This document shows, in pieces, positions 49,403 through 60,180 of a stretch of 64,000 nt of DNA; within the stretch, counting starts at the first letter, position 1; every line of letters begins with the position of its first letter. Made by a program: the position numbers and the translations under genes. Under the pieces are notes generated by a model. That model worked only from the letters and a program-made list of their open reading frames with translations, did no database searches and was not told where the DNA came from. The DNA is from Balaenoptera acutorostrata. Its lineage: Eukaryota > Chordata > Mammalia > Artiodactyla > Balaenopteridae. The stretch covers positions 46,767,937-46,831,936 of the forward strand of contig NC_080064.1 in the NCBI RefSeq assembly GCF_949987535.1, in the 5' to 3' direction.

Positions 49403-49822
49403 CTTTTTTAAAAAATAAATTTACTTATTTATTTTTTATTTTTGGCTGCATTGGGTCTTTGTTGTGGTATGCAGGCTTCTCATTGCAGTGGCTTTTCTTG
49501 TTGCAGAGCACGGGTTCTAGGCTCTCGGGCTTCAGTAGTTGTGGCATGCAGGCTCATTAGTTGTGGCTCACGGGCTATAGCACACAGGCTCAGTAGCTGT
49601 GGAGCACGGGCTTAGTTGCTCCATGGCATGTGGGATCTTCCCCGACCAGGGATCAAACCCGTGTCCTCTGCATTGGCAGGCGGATTCTTAACCACTGCAC
49701 CACCAGGGAAGTCCTGAGATGTGCTTTTAAAGACAACAATTCTCCTTGAGCACTATCCAAGGAAACAGTGTTTACCTGCACTGGCAGGCAGATTCTTAAC
49801 CACTGCACCACCAGGGAAGCCC
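49403..49822 (-). mobile_element. Compound CHR-2-type SINE with duplicated head
   Basis: Read on the minus strand: a 47-nt SINE head (49822-49776), 60 nt of unrelated sequence (49775-49716), then a complete older-subtype SINE from its own head (49715) to the tail. One perfect 17-bp duplication, CAAGGTCTCACAACTCT at 49386-49402 and 49823-49839, encloses everything. It was therefore inserted as a single RNA copy, not as two events. Confidence 0.85.
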
Positions 49823-49844
49823 CAAGGTCTCACAACTCTTATGT

Positions 49845-51060
49845 AAGTGCTAGAGCCAGGCTTTGGGTGCAGGCCATCAGACACTAGTGTCAACACTCTA
49901 CAATGTCTACACTACACTAGGCTACATTATACCCACATGTATAAATGCCTCTTCCACCTTCTACATGAAGTTTTCCAGATCCCTCATTTAGAAACACCCT
50001 CTTCTGCCTTTGAATCACATATACTCCATTTACAAAGTTTTCTTATGAAGCATTAACTTTCTACATGGTATGATGATCATTTTTGTGATTAGTCTTACTG
50101 CCCTGCAAAACTGAGTGCTCAGTAAGTGTTATTTTTTCCACAGTCTCTTAGTATCTTGCATAATTTGTTGTAGGTGCTCAAGAGTGTTTGTTGAGTGAAT
50201 CGTTTAAAAAAATGTAAATCTAATCACGTCTCTCTGCTTAAAATGTTCCATTTACTTTAGGGTGAAAATGAAAATGTTCGATACAGCCAGAAGGTCCTGA
50301 GGGCCTAGTCTGCCGCCTCATGCCTCACCTGGAACCACTCTTGCCCTGGCTCTCTGCTGTCCAGCTCACAGTGCCTTTCTGTTTACTCTTCACCCGCCCT
50401 CCTCCCTGAGGACCTTTTCACTTGCTTTTCCTTTATCTGGAAGGTTGGATTCTCTTTCCCACCCTTGCCTTTGGCTTGGTCATGACTATTCTGATGACTT
50501 ACCCTTGTTACCTTGCCTCTAGGTACGTTGGGGAAGCACTCCTCTGGCCTGCCTGGGAATGGATGTGTTACATCCTGACCCAGCCTGTCCAGCCCTGTGA
50601 CAGGGGACCTACCTGGTGGCCCTGGCTCTGTCCTCACTCTGCTGGTGGGAATGCCAGGCTGGGTAATACTTGGGGATTAGGGCCTGACCTCTGCGGTGGC
50701 CTCTGGGGCAACAGAGGCTGCTTGTCCAGTCCAGCTTGTGGTGTCACTGAGGAAGAGAGCTCTGGCTCCAGGCCAGAGATTGATCCTGGCAGTGGCATTT
50801 TCTGAAGGCAACTGTACCCTTCATCTCCCCTTGGTTCATACGTTCTGACTGCCAGCAGGCCTGGCTCAGAGCCATCTTGGCAAAGAGGAATTTTTATAGC
50901 CTGATTGCTTTCATTTTGCTGTCTTCCCACATTCCTATCCTTGGGCAGAAATAGTCTCCAAATAGCTTTTGTACCAAGGGTGATACGAGGTGGGAAGCAT
51001 GTAGGGGAGGAAAGAGATCACAGCAAGGACATCTAAGCTGGAAATAGGTTACTTCCTCAT
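49845..51060. other. Intergenic stretch with an L2 piece
   Basis: Apart from the L2 fragment at 50195-50460, I see only unassigned, moderately GC-rich sequence (50500-50880). The overlapping opposite-strand ORFs there have no recognisable domain. Confidence 0.4.
50195..50460 (+). repeat. L2 LINE fragment
   Basis: AATGTAAATCTAATCACG, CTCTGCTTAAAATGTTCC, CCTGAGGGCCTAGTCTG and CCTTTTCACTTGCTTTTCC follow the L2 3' region in plus orientation. Confidence 0.7.
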
Positions 51061-51067
51061 TTAATAA

Positions 51068-51300
51068 TAATCTATTATTTTTATAATAATAGGTAACATT
51101 TATTAAATACTTACTAGGTCCCAGGTACTGTACTAGGGATTTGTCCATATATTAGCTCATTTAATTTTTAAAATTATAGCCCTTTTAGTGGGGCTCTATT
51201 ATTATTCCCACTTTATAGATTAGAAAGTTGAGGGTGAAGGAAGTTAAGAAACTTGCCCAAGGTGAGTAATAGCAGAGGTGGGCTTAAAGCTGAAGATAGG
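51068..51300 (-). repeat. MIR SINE fragment
   Basis: ACATTTATTAAATACTTACTAGG, CCCACTTTATAGATTAG and AACTTGCCCAAGGTGAG lie in reverse MIR order. Confidence 0.75.
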
Positions 51301-51367
51301 GGAGTTGAAATTTTTGCCTTGAGGATGATAATATCAAATTACATTATGATTCCCAGTGTAGGGGTCT

Positions 51368-51700
51368 AGCAAAGAATGATCATCAAAACAGTGGACTCCA
51401 GAGAGATCCAAGCATGATCCAGAATATTCCCTGCATGTTGACACATTAATGATTACTTTATAGTTACTTATCCAGTTCACTGGGAAGCAACCTGATGTGA
51501 AAGAGAGAACATGAGCTTTGGAGTCATGTAGACTCCAAAGCAAAGAATGATCATCAAAACAGTGGATTCTAGAGAGATCCAAGCATGATCCAGAATATTC
51601 CCTGCATGTTGACACGTTAATGATTACTTTATAGTTACTTATCCAGTTCACTGGGAAGCAGCCTGATGTGAAAGAGAGAACATGGAGTCATGTTGGAATC
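51368..51700 (+). repeat. 171-bp tandem duplication
   Basis: AGCAAAGAATGATCATC recurs at 51368 and 51539. The copies are nearly identical through CCAGAATATTCCCTGCATG and GTTCACTGGGAAGC. The duplicated unit includes the 5' edge of the adjoining MIR. Few differences suggest that it is recent. Confidence 0.92.
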
Positions 51701-51917
51701 ACGTAGACCTGGGTTTGAAACCAATTGCAGCCTCTTCTATCTGTACTGCCTCATACAGTTTATATAACCTCATTGTGACTCAGTTTTCTCATCTTTAAAA
51801 ATGGTCATTGTGATTCATAACCCATAGGGCTGTGAAGATTAAGTCAGAAAACACAATACAGCTTTTTGTGCTATGCCTGGCATGTAGATAGTGACCAATA
51901 AATGGTAGCTATTAACA
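51655..51917 (+). repeat. MIR SINE fragment
   Basis: GTAGACCTGGGTTTGAAACC, CTCAGTTTTCTCATCTTT, GGGCTGTGAAGATTAAG and CTATGCCTGGCATG reproduce a nearly full MIR. Its 5' edge was copied by the 171-bp duplication. Confidence 0.85.
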
Positions 51918-52062
51918 TGGCATGGGTGTGAAGGGAAGCCACAGGTGATATTATTACTAGCCTCCCCTCCATAGTTCATTATTAGCTGATAAATTCCACT
52001 GTTGACATTTGAATTAAGATGTGCTGTCTCTGGGAGGCCCAGTGGCAAAGAAAATACCTTAG

Positions 52063-52193
52063 GGGATTCCCTGGCAGTCTGGTGGTTATGACTCCGCACT
52101 CCCAATACAGGGGGCATGGGTTCGATCCCTGGTTGGGGAACTAAGATCCCACATGCCGCATGGTGCAGCCTTAAAAAACAAAACAAAACAAAC
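52063..52193 (+). mobile_element. Short CHR-1-type SINE
   Basis: GGATTCCCTGGCAGTC head, B box GGTTCGATCCC, GGGGAACTAAGATCCCACATG body and AAAACAAAACAAAACAA tail. About 120 bp and lacking the CHR-2 extension. Duplications AGAAAATACCTTAG (52049-52062) and AGAAAAAACCTTAA (52194-52207). Confidence 0.88.
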
Positions 52194-52369
52194 AGAAAAA
52201 ACCTTAAAGAGAAAACATTAAACCACGATCAATCTCAATTATTAAGTCTTAATTAATAATTAAGCTATTTATTGTACAAGCTGGAAAGTAAGCTTGTAAC
52301 TTGCAAAAAAAGAGCCTTAAATTAGTAATACAACAGCTGCCTCCATTTAATTAGGGTATATTATATGTT

Positions 52370-52530
52370 TGATGTCTTTTATTTTATTGTTAATCCTTGT
52401 GAATACCCTGTGGGGATAGTATTATTACCATTCTATCTATGATGCTTAGGAAGAGATTAAGCAACATGTCTGAAGCCACCTGAGAGTAAGTGACGAGGAA
52501 AGGATTCAAATAGAGGCCTAACTCCAATGG
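52370..52530 (-). repeat. MIR SINE fragment
   Basis: TTAATCCTTGTGAATACCC, AGTATTATTACCATTC and AAGAGATTAAGCAACATGTC fit the reverse MIR order. Confidence 0.6.
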
Positions 52531-52978
52531 CCATATTTTCCCCGATATGCCTTGCTACTCTTGGGACTGACAGTCCCACTTCTGAGAAAATGTCCTAAGT
52601 AAAAAATTTTAAAAAGAAAAGAAGGTCAGTTGTTAAAACAAAACAAAAGCCCCCAAATCTTTATAGCTCATACTCATCACATAGCCCTATGGCCCCAGAT
52701 TGGACAGTAAAGTGGCCAGCTGCCACACATTAACATAACAGAACAAACTTCAAAAGACCAATACATGAATCATATCAGCGGAGAACATCTGAAACTATAT
52801 TTAGTAAAAAGGACAGAATGCAAAATAGTACCACAAAGAGTATACACACACTTCTCAAAGCTAGAGAAAATTGGTATCTGTATTCCAATAAAGAAGAGAA
52901 ATATTCAGAGTTATGCAAATGATTAGCATACGAAGCCTCTGTTGTATTTTGGGGTAGAGTAGTTTATAGCATTCAATT

Positions 52979-52993
52979 AAAAAAACAGAAAGA
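52979..52993 (+). repeat. Left target-site duplication of the full-length L1
   Basis: AAAAAAACAGAAAGA, identical to 60219-60233. The match can be extended by up to three G residues that could belong to the L1 start. The preceding TT makes the insertion site TT|AAAA, the preferred L1 endonuclease target. Confidence 0.9.
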
Positions 52994-53006
52994 GGGGGAG
53001 ATTAAC

Positions 53007-53017
53007 CAAGATGGCGG
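53007..53017 (+). promoter_or_regulatory. YY1-type site at the L1 start
   Basis: CAAGATGGCGG at about +14 of the element, the same place as the YY1 site of primate L1. Its presence shows that the copy is not 5'-truncated. Confidence 0.7.
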
Positions 53018-53670
53018 AGTAGAAGGACGTGCTCTCACTCCCTCTTGCGAGAGCACCAGAATCACAACTGGCTGCTGGACAATCATTGACAGGAAGACCC
53101 TGGACTTCACCAAGGAGGACACCCCACGTCCAAGGACAGAGGAGAAGCCACAGTGAGACGGTAGGAGGGGCGCAATCAGAGTAAAATCAAATCCCATAAC
53201 TGCTGGGTGGGTGACTCACAGACTGGCGAACACTTATACCACAGAAGTCCACCCACTGGAGTGAAGGTTCTGAGCCCCACCTCAGGCTTCCCAACCTGGG
53301 GGTCCGGCAAAGGGAGGAGGAATTCCTAGAGAATCAGACTTTGAAGTCTAGTGGGAATTGATTGCAGGACTGTGACAGGACTGGGGGAAACAGAGACCCC
53401 ACTCTTGGAGGGCACACACAAAGTAATGTGTGCATTGGGACCCAGGGGAAGGAGCAGTGACCCTGGGGGAGACTGAACCAGACGTACCTGCTGGTGTTGG
53501 GGGGTCTCCTGCAGAGGCGAGTGGTGGCTCTGTTTCACCGTGGGGATAAGGACACTGGCAGCAGAGGTCCTGGGAAGTTCTCCTTGGCGTGAGCCCTCCC
53601 AGAGTCTGCCATTAACCCCACCAAAGAGCACGGGTAGGCTCCAGTGTTGGGTTGCCTCAGGCAAAACAAC

Positions 53671-53820
53671 CAACAGGGAGGGAACCCAGCCCCACCCATC
53701 AACAGTCAAGTGGATTAAGGTTTTACTGGGCTCTGATCGCCACAGCAACAGGGAGGGAACCCAGCCCCACCCATCAACAGTCAAGTGGATTAAGGTTTTA
53801 CTGAGCTCTGACCGCCACAG
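53671..53820 (+). repeat. Two 75-bp tandem repeats in the L1 5' UTR
   Basis: CAACAGGGAGGGAACCCAG begins at 53671 and 53746. The copies differ at only two or three positions (CTGGGCTCTGATCG versus CTGAGCTCTGACCG). Tandem 5' UTR units are known in other mammalian L1 lineages; here there are two. Confidence 0.92.
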
Positions 53821-53965
53821 CAACAGTCAGCTCTACCCACCACCAGAGCCTCCCATCAAGCCTCTTAGATAGCCTCAACCACCAGAGGGCAGACAACAGA
53901 AGCAAGAAAAACTACAATCCTGCAGCCTCTGGACCAAAAACCACAGTTACAGAAAGACAGAGAAG

Positions 53966-54871
53966 ATGAAAAGGCAGAGGGCTATGTACCAGATGAAGGA
54001 ACAAGAAAAAACCCCAGAAAAACAACTAAATGAAGTGGAGATAGGCAACCTTCCAGAAAAAGAATTCAGAATAATGATGGTGAAGATGATCCAGGACCTC
54101 GGAATAAGAATGGAGGCAAAGATTGAGAAGATGCAAGAAATGATTAACAAAGACCTAGAAGAATTAAAGAACAAACAAACAGAGATGACCAATACAATAA
54201 CTGAAATGAAAACTACACTAGAAGGAATCAATAGCAGAATAACTGAGGCAGAAGAACGGATAAGTGACCTGGAAGACAGAATGGTGGAATTCACTGCTGC
54301 GGAACAGACTAAAGAAAAAAGAATAAAAAGAAATGAAGACAGCCTAAGAGACCTCTGGGACAACATTAAACGCAACAACATTCGCATTATAGGGGTCCCA
54401 GAAGGAGAAGAGAGAGAGAAAGGACCAGAGAAAATATTTGAAGAGATTATAATCGAAAACTTCCCTAACATGGGAAAGGAAATAGCCACCCAAGTCCAGG
54501 AAGCGCAGAGAGTCCCATACAGAATAAACCCAAGGAGAAACACGCCGAGACACATAGTAATCAAAGTGGCAAAAATTAAAGACAAAGAAAAATTATTGAA
54601 AGCAGCAAGGGAAAAACGACAAATAACATACAAGGGAACCCCCATAAGGTTAACAGCTGATTTCTCAGCAGAAACTCTGCAAGCCAGAAGGGAGTGGCAT
54701 GAAATACTTAAAGTGATGAAAGGGAAGAACCTACAACCAAGATTACTCTACCCAGCAAGGATCTCATTTAGATTTGATGGAGAAATCAAAAGCTTTACAG
54801 ACAAGCAAAAGCTAAGAGAATTCAGCACCACCAAACCAGCTCTACAACAAATGCTAAAGGAACTTCTCTAA
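53966..54871 (+). CDS. L1 ORF1 protein (RNA-binding chaperone), 301 aa, intact
   Basis: ORF1p is the nucleic-acid chaperone that trimerises on L1 RNA to form the cytoplasmic RNP. Here an uninterrupted frame shows a charged N-terminus (1-35), a long heptad-like coiled coil (about 40-130, with [19 protein letters not shown] and [13 protein letters not shown]), an RRM (about 136-230, with [12 protein letters not shown] at 138-149) and a C-terminal domain ([13 protein letters not shown] at 232-244, YPARISF at 262-268). Primate ORF1p is somewhat longer because of its N-terminus; the core domains are complete. It is followed by a 58-nt gap to ORF2, the usual L1 dicistronic layout. The antisense ORF at 53947-54645 is a shadow. 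Confidence 0.95.
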   Translation: MKRQRAMYQMKEQEKTPEKQLNEVEIGNLPEKEFRIMMVKMIQDLGIRMEAKIEKMQEMINKDLEELKNKQTEMTNTITEMKTTLEGINSRITEAEERISDLEDRMVEFTAAEQTKEKRIKRNEDSLRDLWDNIKRNNIRIIGVPEGEEREKGPEKIFEEIIIENFPNMGKEIATQVQEAQRVPYRINPRRNTPRHIVIKVAKIKDKEKLLKAAREKRQITYKGTPIRLTADFSAETLQARREWHEILKVMKGKNLQPRLLYPARISFRFDGEIKSFTDKQKLREFSTTKPALQQMLKELL

Positions 54872-54929
54872 GTGGGAAACACAAGAGAAGAAAAGGACCT
54901 ACAAAAACAAACCCAAAACAATTAAGAAA

Positions 54930-57900
54930 ATGGTCATAGGAACATACATATCGATAATTACCTTAAACGTGAATGGATTAAATGCCCCAACCAAAAGACA
55001 TAGACTGGCTGAATGGATACAAAAACAAGACCCATATATATGCTGTCTACAAGAGACCCACTTCAGACCTAGGGACACATACAGACTGAAAGTGAGGGGA
55101 TGGAAAAAGATATTCCATGCAAATGGAAATCAAAAGAAAGCTGGAGTAGCTATACTCATATCAGATAAAATAGACTTTAAAATAAAGAATGTTACAAGAG
55201 ACAAGGAAGGACACTACATAATGATCCAGGGATCAATCCAAGAAGAAGATATAACAATTATAAATATATATGCACCCAACATAGGAGCACCTCAATACAT
55301 AAGGCAACTGCTAACAGCTATAAAAGAGGAAATCGACAGTAACACAATAATAGTGGGGGACTTTAACACCTCACTTACACCAATGGACAGATCATCCAAA
55401 ATGAAAATAAATAAGGAAACAGAAGCTTTAAATGACACAATAGACCAGATAGATTTAATTGATATATATAGGACATTCCATCCAAGAACGGCAGATTACA
55501 CGTTCTTCTCAAGTGCACACGGAACATTCTCCAGGATAGATCACATCTTGGGTCACAAATCAAGCCTCAGTAAATTTAAGAAAATTGAAATCATATCAAG
55601 CATCTTTTCTGACCACAACGCTATGAGATTAGAAATGAATCACAGGGAAAAAAACGTAAAAAAGACAAACACATGGAGGCTAAACAATACGTTACTAAAT
55701 AACCAAGAGATCACTGAAGGAATCAAACAGGAAATAAAAAAATACCTAGAGACAAATGACAATGAAAACACGATGACCCAAAACCTATGGGATGCAGCAA
55801 AAGCGGTTCTAAGAGGGAAGTTTATAGCTATACAAGCCTACCTAAAGAAACAAGAAAAATCTCAAGTAAACAATCTAACTTTACACCTAAAGAAACTAGA
55901 GAAAGAAGAACAAATAAAACCCAAAGTTAGCAGAAGGAAAGAAATCATAAAGATCAGAGCAGAAATAAATGAAATAGAAACAAAGAAAACAATAGCAAAG
56001 ATCAATAAAACTAAAAGTTGGTTCTTTGAGAAGATAAACAAAATTGATAAGCCATTAGCCAGACTCATCAAGAAAAAGAGGGAGAGGACTCAAATCAATA
56101 AAATCAGAAATGAAAAAGGAGAAGTTACAACAGACACCGCAGAAATACAAAACATCCTAAGAGACTACTACAAGCAACTTTATGCCAATAAAATGGACAA
56201 CCTGGAAGAAATGGACAAATTCTTAGAAAGGTATAACCTTCCAAGACTGAATCAGGAAGAAACAGAAAATATCAACAGACCAATCACAAGTAATGAAATT
56301 GAAACTGTGATTAAAAATCTTCCAACAAACAAAAGTCCAGGACCAGATGGCTTCACAGGTGAATTCTATCAAACATTTAGAGAAGAGCTAACACCCATCC
56401 TTCTCAAACTCTTCCAAAAAATTGCAGAGGAAGGAACTCTCCCAAACTCATTCTATGAGGCCACAATCACCCTGATACCAAAACCAGACAAAGACACTAC
56501 AAAAAAAGAAAATTACAGACCAATATCACTGATGAATATAGATGCAAAAATCCTCAACAAAATACTAGCAAACAGAATCCAACAACACATTAAAAGGATC
56601 ATACACCACGATCAAGTGGGATTTATCCCAGGGATGCAAGGATTCTTCAATATACGCAAATCAATCAATGTGATACACCATATTAACAAATTGAAGAATA
56701 AAAACCATATGATCATCTCAATAGATGCAGAAAAAGCTTTTGACAAAATTCAACACCCATTTATGATAAAAACTCTCCAGAAAGTGGGCATAGAGGGAAC
56801 CTACCTCAACATAATAAAGGCCATATATGACAAACCCACAGCAAACATCATTCTCAATGGTGAAAAACTGAAAGCATTTCCTCTAAGATCAGGAACGAGA
56901 CAAGGATGTCCACTCTCACCACTATTATTCAACATAGTTCTGGAAGTCCTAGCCACGGCAATCAGAGAAGAAAAAGAAATAAAAGGAATACAAATTGGAA
57001 AAGAAGAAGTAAAACTGTCACTGTTTGCGGATGACATGATACTATACATAGAGAATCCTAAAACTGCCACCAGAAAACTGCTAGAGCTAATTAATGAATA
57101 TGGTAAAGTTGCAGGTTACAAAATTAATGCACAGAAATCTCTTGCATTCCTATACACTAATGATGAAAAATCTGAAAGAGAAATTATGGAAACACTCCCA
57201 TTTACCATTGCAACAAAAAGAATAAAATACCTAGGAATAAACCTACCTAGGGAGACAAAAGACCTGTATGCAGAAAACTATAAGACACTGATGAAAGAAA
57301 TTAAAGATGATACCAACAGATGGAGAGATATACCATGTTCTTGGATTGGAAGAATCAACATTGTGAAAATGAGTATACTACCCAAAGCAATCTACAGATT
57401 CAATGCAATCCCTATCAAATTACCAATGGCATTTTTTACGGAGCTAGAACAAATCATCTTAAAATTTGTATGGAGACACAAAAGACCCCGAATAGCCAAA
57501 GCAGTCTTGAGGCAAAAAAATGGAGCTGGAGGAATCAGACTCCCTGACTTCAGACTATACTACAAAGCTACAGTAATCAAGACAATATGGTACTGGCACA
57601 AAAACAGAAACATAGATCAATGGAACAAGATAGAAAGTCCAGAGATTAACCCACGCACCTATGGTCAACTAATCTATGACAAAGGAGGCAAAGATATACA
57701 ATGGAGAAAAGACAGTCTCTTCAATAAGTGGTGCTGGGAAAACTGGACAGCCACATGTAAAAGAATGAAATTAGAATACTCCCTAACACCATACACAAAA
57801 ATAAACTCAAAATGGATTAGAGACCTAAATATAAGACTGGACACTATAAAACTCTTAGAGGAAAACATAGGAAGAACACTCTTTGACATAAATCACAGCA

Positions 57901-58748
57901 AGATCTTTTTCGATCCACCTCCTAGAGTAATGGAAATAAAAACAAAAATAAACAAGTGGGACCTAATGAAACTTCAAAGCTTTTGCACAGCAAAGGAAAC
58001 CATAAACAAGACGAAAAGACAACCCTCAGAATGGGAGAAAATATTTGCAAATGAATCAACGGACAAAGGATTAATCTCCAAAATATATAAACAGCTCATT
58101 CAGCTCAATATCAAAGAAACAAACACCCCAATCCAAAAATGGGCAGAAGACCTAAATAGACATTTCTCCAAAGAAGACATACAGACGGCCACGAAGCACA
58201 TGAAAAGATGCTCAACATCACTAATTATTAGAGAAATGCAAATCAAAACTACAATGAGGTATCACCTCACTCCTGTTAGAATGGGCATCATCAGAAAATC
58301 TACAAACAACAAATGCTGGAAAGGGTGTGGAGAAAAGGGAACCCTCTTGCACTGTTGGTGGGAATGTAAATTGATACAGCCACTATGGAGAACAATATGG
58401 AGGTTCCTTAAAAAACTAAAAATAGAATTACCATATGACCCAGCAATCCCACTACTGGGCATATACCCAGAGAAAACCGTAATTCAAAAAGACACGTGCA
58501 CCCGAATGTTCATTGCAGCACTATTTACAATAGCCAGGTCATGGAAGCAACCTAAATGCCCATCAACAGACGAATGGATAAAGAAGTTGTGGTACATATA
58601 TACGATGGAATATTATTCAGCCATAAAAAGGAACGAAATTGAGTCATTTGTTGAGAAGTGGATGGATCTAGAGACTGTCATACAGAGTGAAGTAAGTCAG
58701 AAAGAGAAAAACAAATATCGTATGTTAATGCATGTATGTGGAACGTAG
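54930..58748 (+). CDS. L1 ORF2 protein (endonuclease + reverse transcriptase), 1272 aa, intact
   Basis: ORF2p nicks target DNA and primes reverse transcription from the nick. The frame is full length (family about 1275 aa) with no stop. The apurinic-type endonuclease (1-about 238) keeps its catalytic set: N13, E42 (QETH), D144 and N146 (GDFN), D204 (IDHI) and H229 (SDHN). The reverse transcriptase follows, with [11 protein letters not shown] upstream and the catalytic FADD at 699-702. The C-terminal cysteine motif starts at C1129 (CWKGC then HCWWEC). All residues that I can check by eye are present. Activity cannot be inferred from this alone. Confidence 0.96.
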   Translation: MVIGTYISIITLNVNGLNAPTKRHRLAEWIQKQDPYICCLQETHFRPRDTYRLKVRGWKKIFHANGNQKKAGVAILISDKIDFKIKNVTRDKEGHYIMIQGSIQEEDITIINIYAPNIGAPQYIRQLLTAIKEEIDSNTIIVGDFNTSLTPMDRSSKMKINKETEALNDTIDQIDLIDIYRTFHPRTADYTFFSSAHGTFSRIDHILGHKSSLSKFKKIEIISSIFSDHNAMRLEMNHREKNVKKTNTWRLNNTLLNNQEITEGIKQEIKKYLETNDNENTMTQNLWDAAKAVLRGKFIAIQAYLKKQEKSQVNNLTLHLKKLEKEEQIKPKVSRRKEIIKIRAEINEIETKKTIAKINKTKSWFFEKINKIDKPLARLIKKKRERTQINKIRNEKGEVTTDTAEIQNILRDYYKQLYANKMDNLEEMDKFLERYNLPRLNQEETENINRPITSNEIETVIKNLPTNKSPGPDGFTGEFYQTFREELTPILLKLFQKIAEEGTLPNSFYEATITLIPKPDKDTTKKENYRPISLMNIDAKILNKILANRIQQHIKRIIHHDQVGFIPGMQGFFNIRKSINVIHHINKLKNKNHMIISIDAEKAFDKIQHPFMIKTLQKVGIEGTYLNIIKAIYDKPTANIILNGEKLKAFPLRSGTRQGCPLSPLLFNIVLEVLATAIREEKEIKGIQIGKEEVKLSLFADDMILYIENPKTATRKLLELINEYGKVAGYKINAQKSLAFLYTNDEKSEREIMETLPFTIATKRIKYLGINLPRETKDLYAENYKTLMKEIKDDTNRWRDIPCSWIGRINIVKMSILPKAIYRFNAIPIKLPMAFFTELEQIILKFVWRHKRPRIAKAVLRQKNGAGGIRLPDFRLYYKATVIKTIWYWHKNRNIDQWNKIESPEINPRTYGQLIYDKGGKDIQWRKDSLFNKWCWENWTATCKRMKLEYSLTPYTKINSKWIRDLNIRLDTIKLLEENIGRTLFDINHSKIFFDPPPRVMEIKTKINKWDLMKLQSFCTAKETINKTKRQPSEWEKIFANESTDKGLISKIYKQLIQLNIKETNTPIQKWAEDLNRHFSKEDIQTATKHMKRCSTSLIIREMQIKTTMRYHLTPVRMGIIRKSTNNKCWKGCGEKGTLLHCWWECKLIQPLWRTIWRFLKKLKIELPYDPAIPLLGIYPEKTVIQKDTCTRMFIAALFTIARSWKQPKCPSTDEWIKKLWYIYTMEYYSAIKRNEIESFVEKWMDLETVIQSEVSQKEKNKYRMLMHVCGT

Positions 58749-58956
58749 AAAAATGGTACAGATGAGCCAGTTTGCAGGGCAGAAGTTGAGACACAGATGT
58801 AGAGAATGGACATATGGACACCAAGGGGGGAAAACTGCGATGAGGTGGGGATGGTGATGTGCTGAATTGGGCGATTGGGATTGACATGTATACACTGATG
58901 TGTATAAAACTGATGCCTAATAAGAACCTGCAGTATAAAAAAACAAACAAAACAAC
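58749..58956 (+). other. L1 3' UTR and degraded internal A-rich tail
   Basis: A short 3' UTR (about 188 nt), ending CCTAATAAGAACCTGCAGTAT near 58936. It is followed by an A-rich run with C interruptions (58937-58956). No clean AATAAA precedes the run, only AATAAG. The tail is not at the end of the insertion: it is the remnant tail of the parent copy, carried along in the transcript. Confidence 0.8.
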
Positions 58957-58979
58957 TAATACTAAACTTTCATTGGGTT

Positions 58980-59530
58980 ATTTGTATGGAAATATGTTAA
59001 TATAAATGTTTCAGACATTACATGAAATTTCTAAAAATCTTATATTTGTATTTGTATGGAAATATGTATGGAAATATGTTAATATAAATGTTTCAGACAT
59101 TACATGAAATTTCTAAAAATCTTATATTTGTATTTGTATGGAAATATGTATGGAAATATGTTAATATAAATGTTTCAGACATTACATGAAATTTCTAAAA
59201 ATCTTGTATTTGTATGGAAATATGTATGAAAATATGTTAATATAAATGTTTCAGACATTACATGAAATTTCTAAAAATCTTATATTTGTATTTGTATGGA
59301 AATATGTATGGAAATATGTTAATATAAATGTTTCAGACATTACATGAAATTTCTAAAAATCTTATATTTGTATTTATATGGAAATATGTATGGAAATATG
59401 TTAATATAAATGTTTCAGACATTACATGAAATTTCTAAAAATCTTATATTTGTATTTGTATGGAAATATGTATGGAAATATGTTAATATAAATGTTTCAG
59501 ACATTACAGGAAACGTCTAAAAATCTTATA
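58980..59530 (+). repeat. Minisatellite, 82-bp unit, about 6.7 copies
   Basis: TCAGACATTACATGAAATTT starts at 59011, 59093, 59175, 59251, 59333 and 59415, with a variant at 59497. Spacings are 82, 82, 76, 82, 82 and 82. The 76-bp unit lacks one TATTTG hexamer. Each unit also contains a smaller internal repeat (GGAAATATGTAT / GGAAATATGTTA). Units are almost identical, indicating recent expansion or homogenisation. Confidence 0.95.
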
Positions 59531-60174
59531 TGTTCTGGTATAATGTTATAAGTAATAATCCTAGTTATTACTTTAAAATGTATATCTCAGAAATAACTAA
59601 TTTTCTTGTCAACTGCATTATTATGAACTTTCATCAAATCTTTAACCATGGTCATTTTTAAGTCTTTTGTCATTTACAGACAGTTCTGGGTGTACTCTGA
59701 TGATTTTGCAAATATGTTCCTATAAAAGAGTTTCATCTTCAAGAAATTCATGGAAAAGACTCTGACAAGTACAGGTTTCTGGTAACTGACTGTACTGCTG
59801 AACTGAATGAATAAGCATTTTCAGAACTCTAATGAAAAACTGATGAACTCATAAAACTGCTAACAAAAGATCAAGATGAAAAAAAAGAAATTAATTACAT
59901 GGGACTGAGTGAACTGATGAGGATGAGTATAATTTTTGTGACTTTCTGTCTGAATTAAAAAAAAAAAATCCCACAAGGACTCAGAGGAAAAGAATATACA
60001 AATCAATTTTCACTGCAAAGTAAAGGAGCTGTTACAGTGGAGGATTACTGGACTGAATGTCAATATTATGACATAGTATAAGTGTGTTTCATGTTTGGTA
60101 ATTGCAATCATTGTTGCTTTTGTTGTGGTCATCCATGTACAATGCTTGGTGTCAGTCTATCTATCTCTTGTAAA

Positions 60175-60180
60175 AATAAA
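60175..60180 (+). promoter_or_regulatory. Polyadenylation signal used by the transducing transcript
   Basis: AATAAA 19 nt upstream of the terminal A26 run. It explains where the read-through L1 transcript was cleaved. Confidence 0.8.

Larger units (their letters stand above)
52994..53965 (+). promoter_or_regulatory. L1 5' UTR / internal promoter
   Basis: About 970 bp upstream of ORF1. The start GGGGGAGATTAACCAAGATGGCGG resembles other mammalian L1 starts and contains a YY1-type CAAGATGGCGG at 53007-53017, the element that positions L1 transcription starts. A perfect-phase 75-bp tandem duplication lies at 53671-53820. Confidence 0.85.

Noticed and set aside
53947..54645. 232-codon antisense ORF over L1 ORF1
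   Set aside because: It is the reverse shadow of the A-rich ORF1 coding strand. It has no recognised domain and no independent start context.
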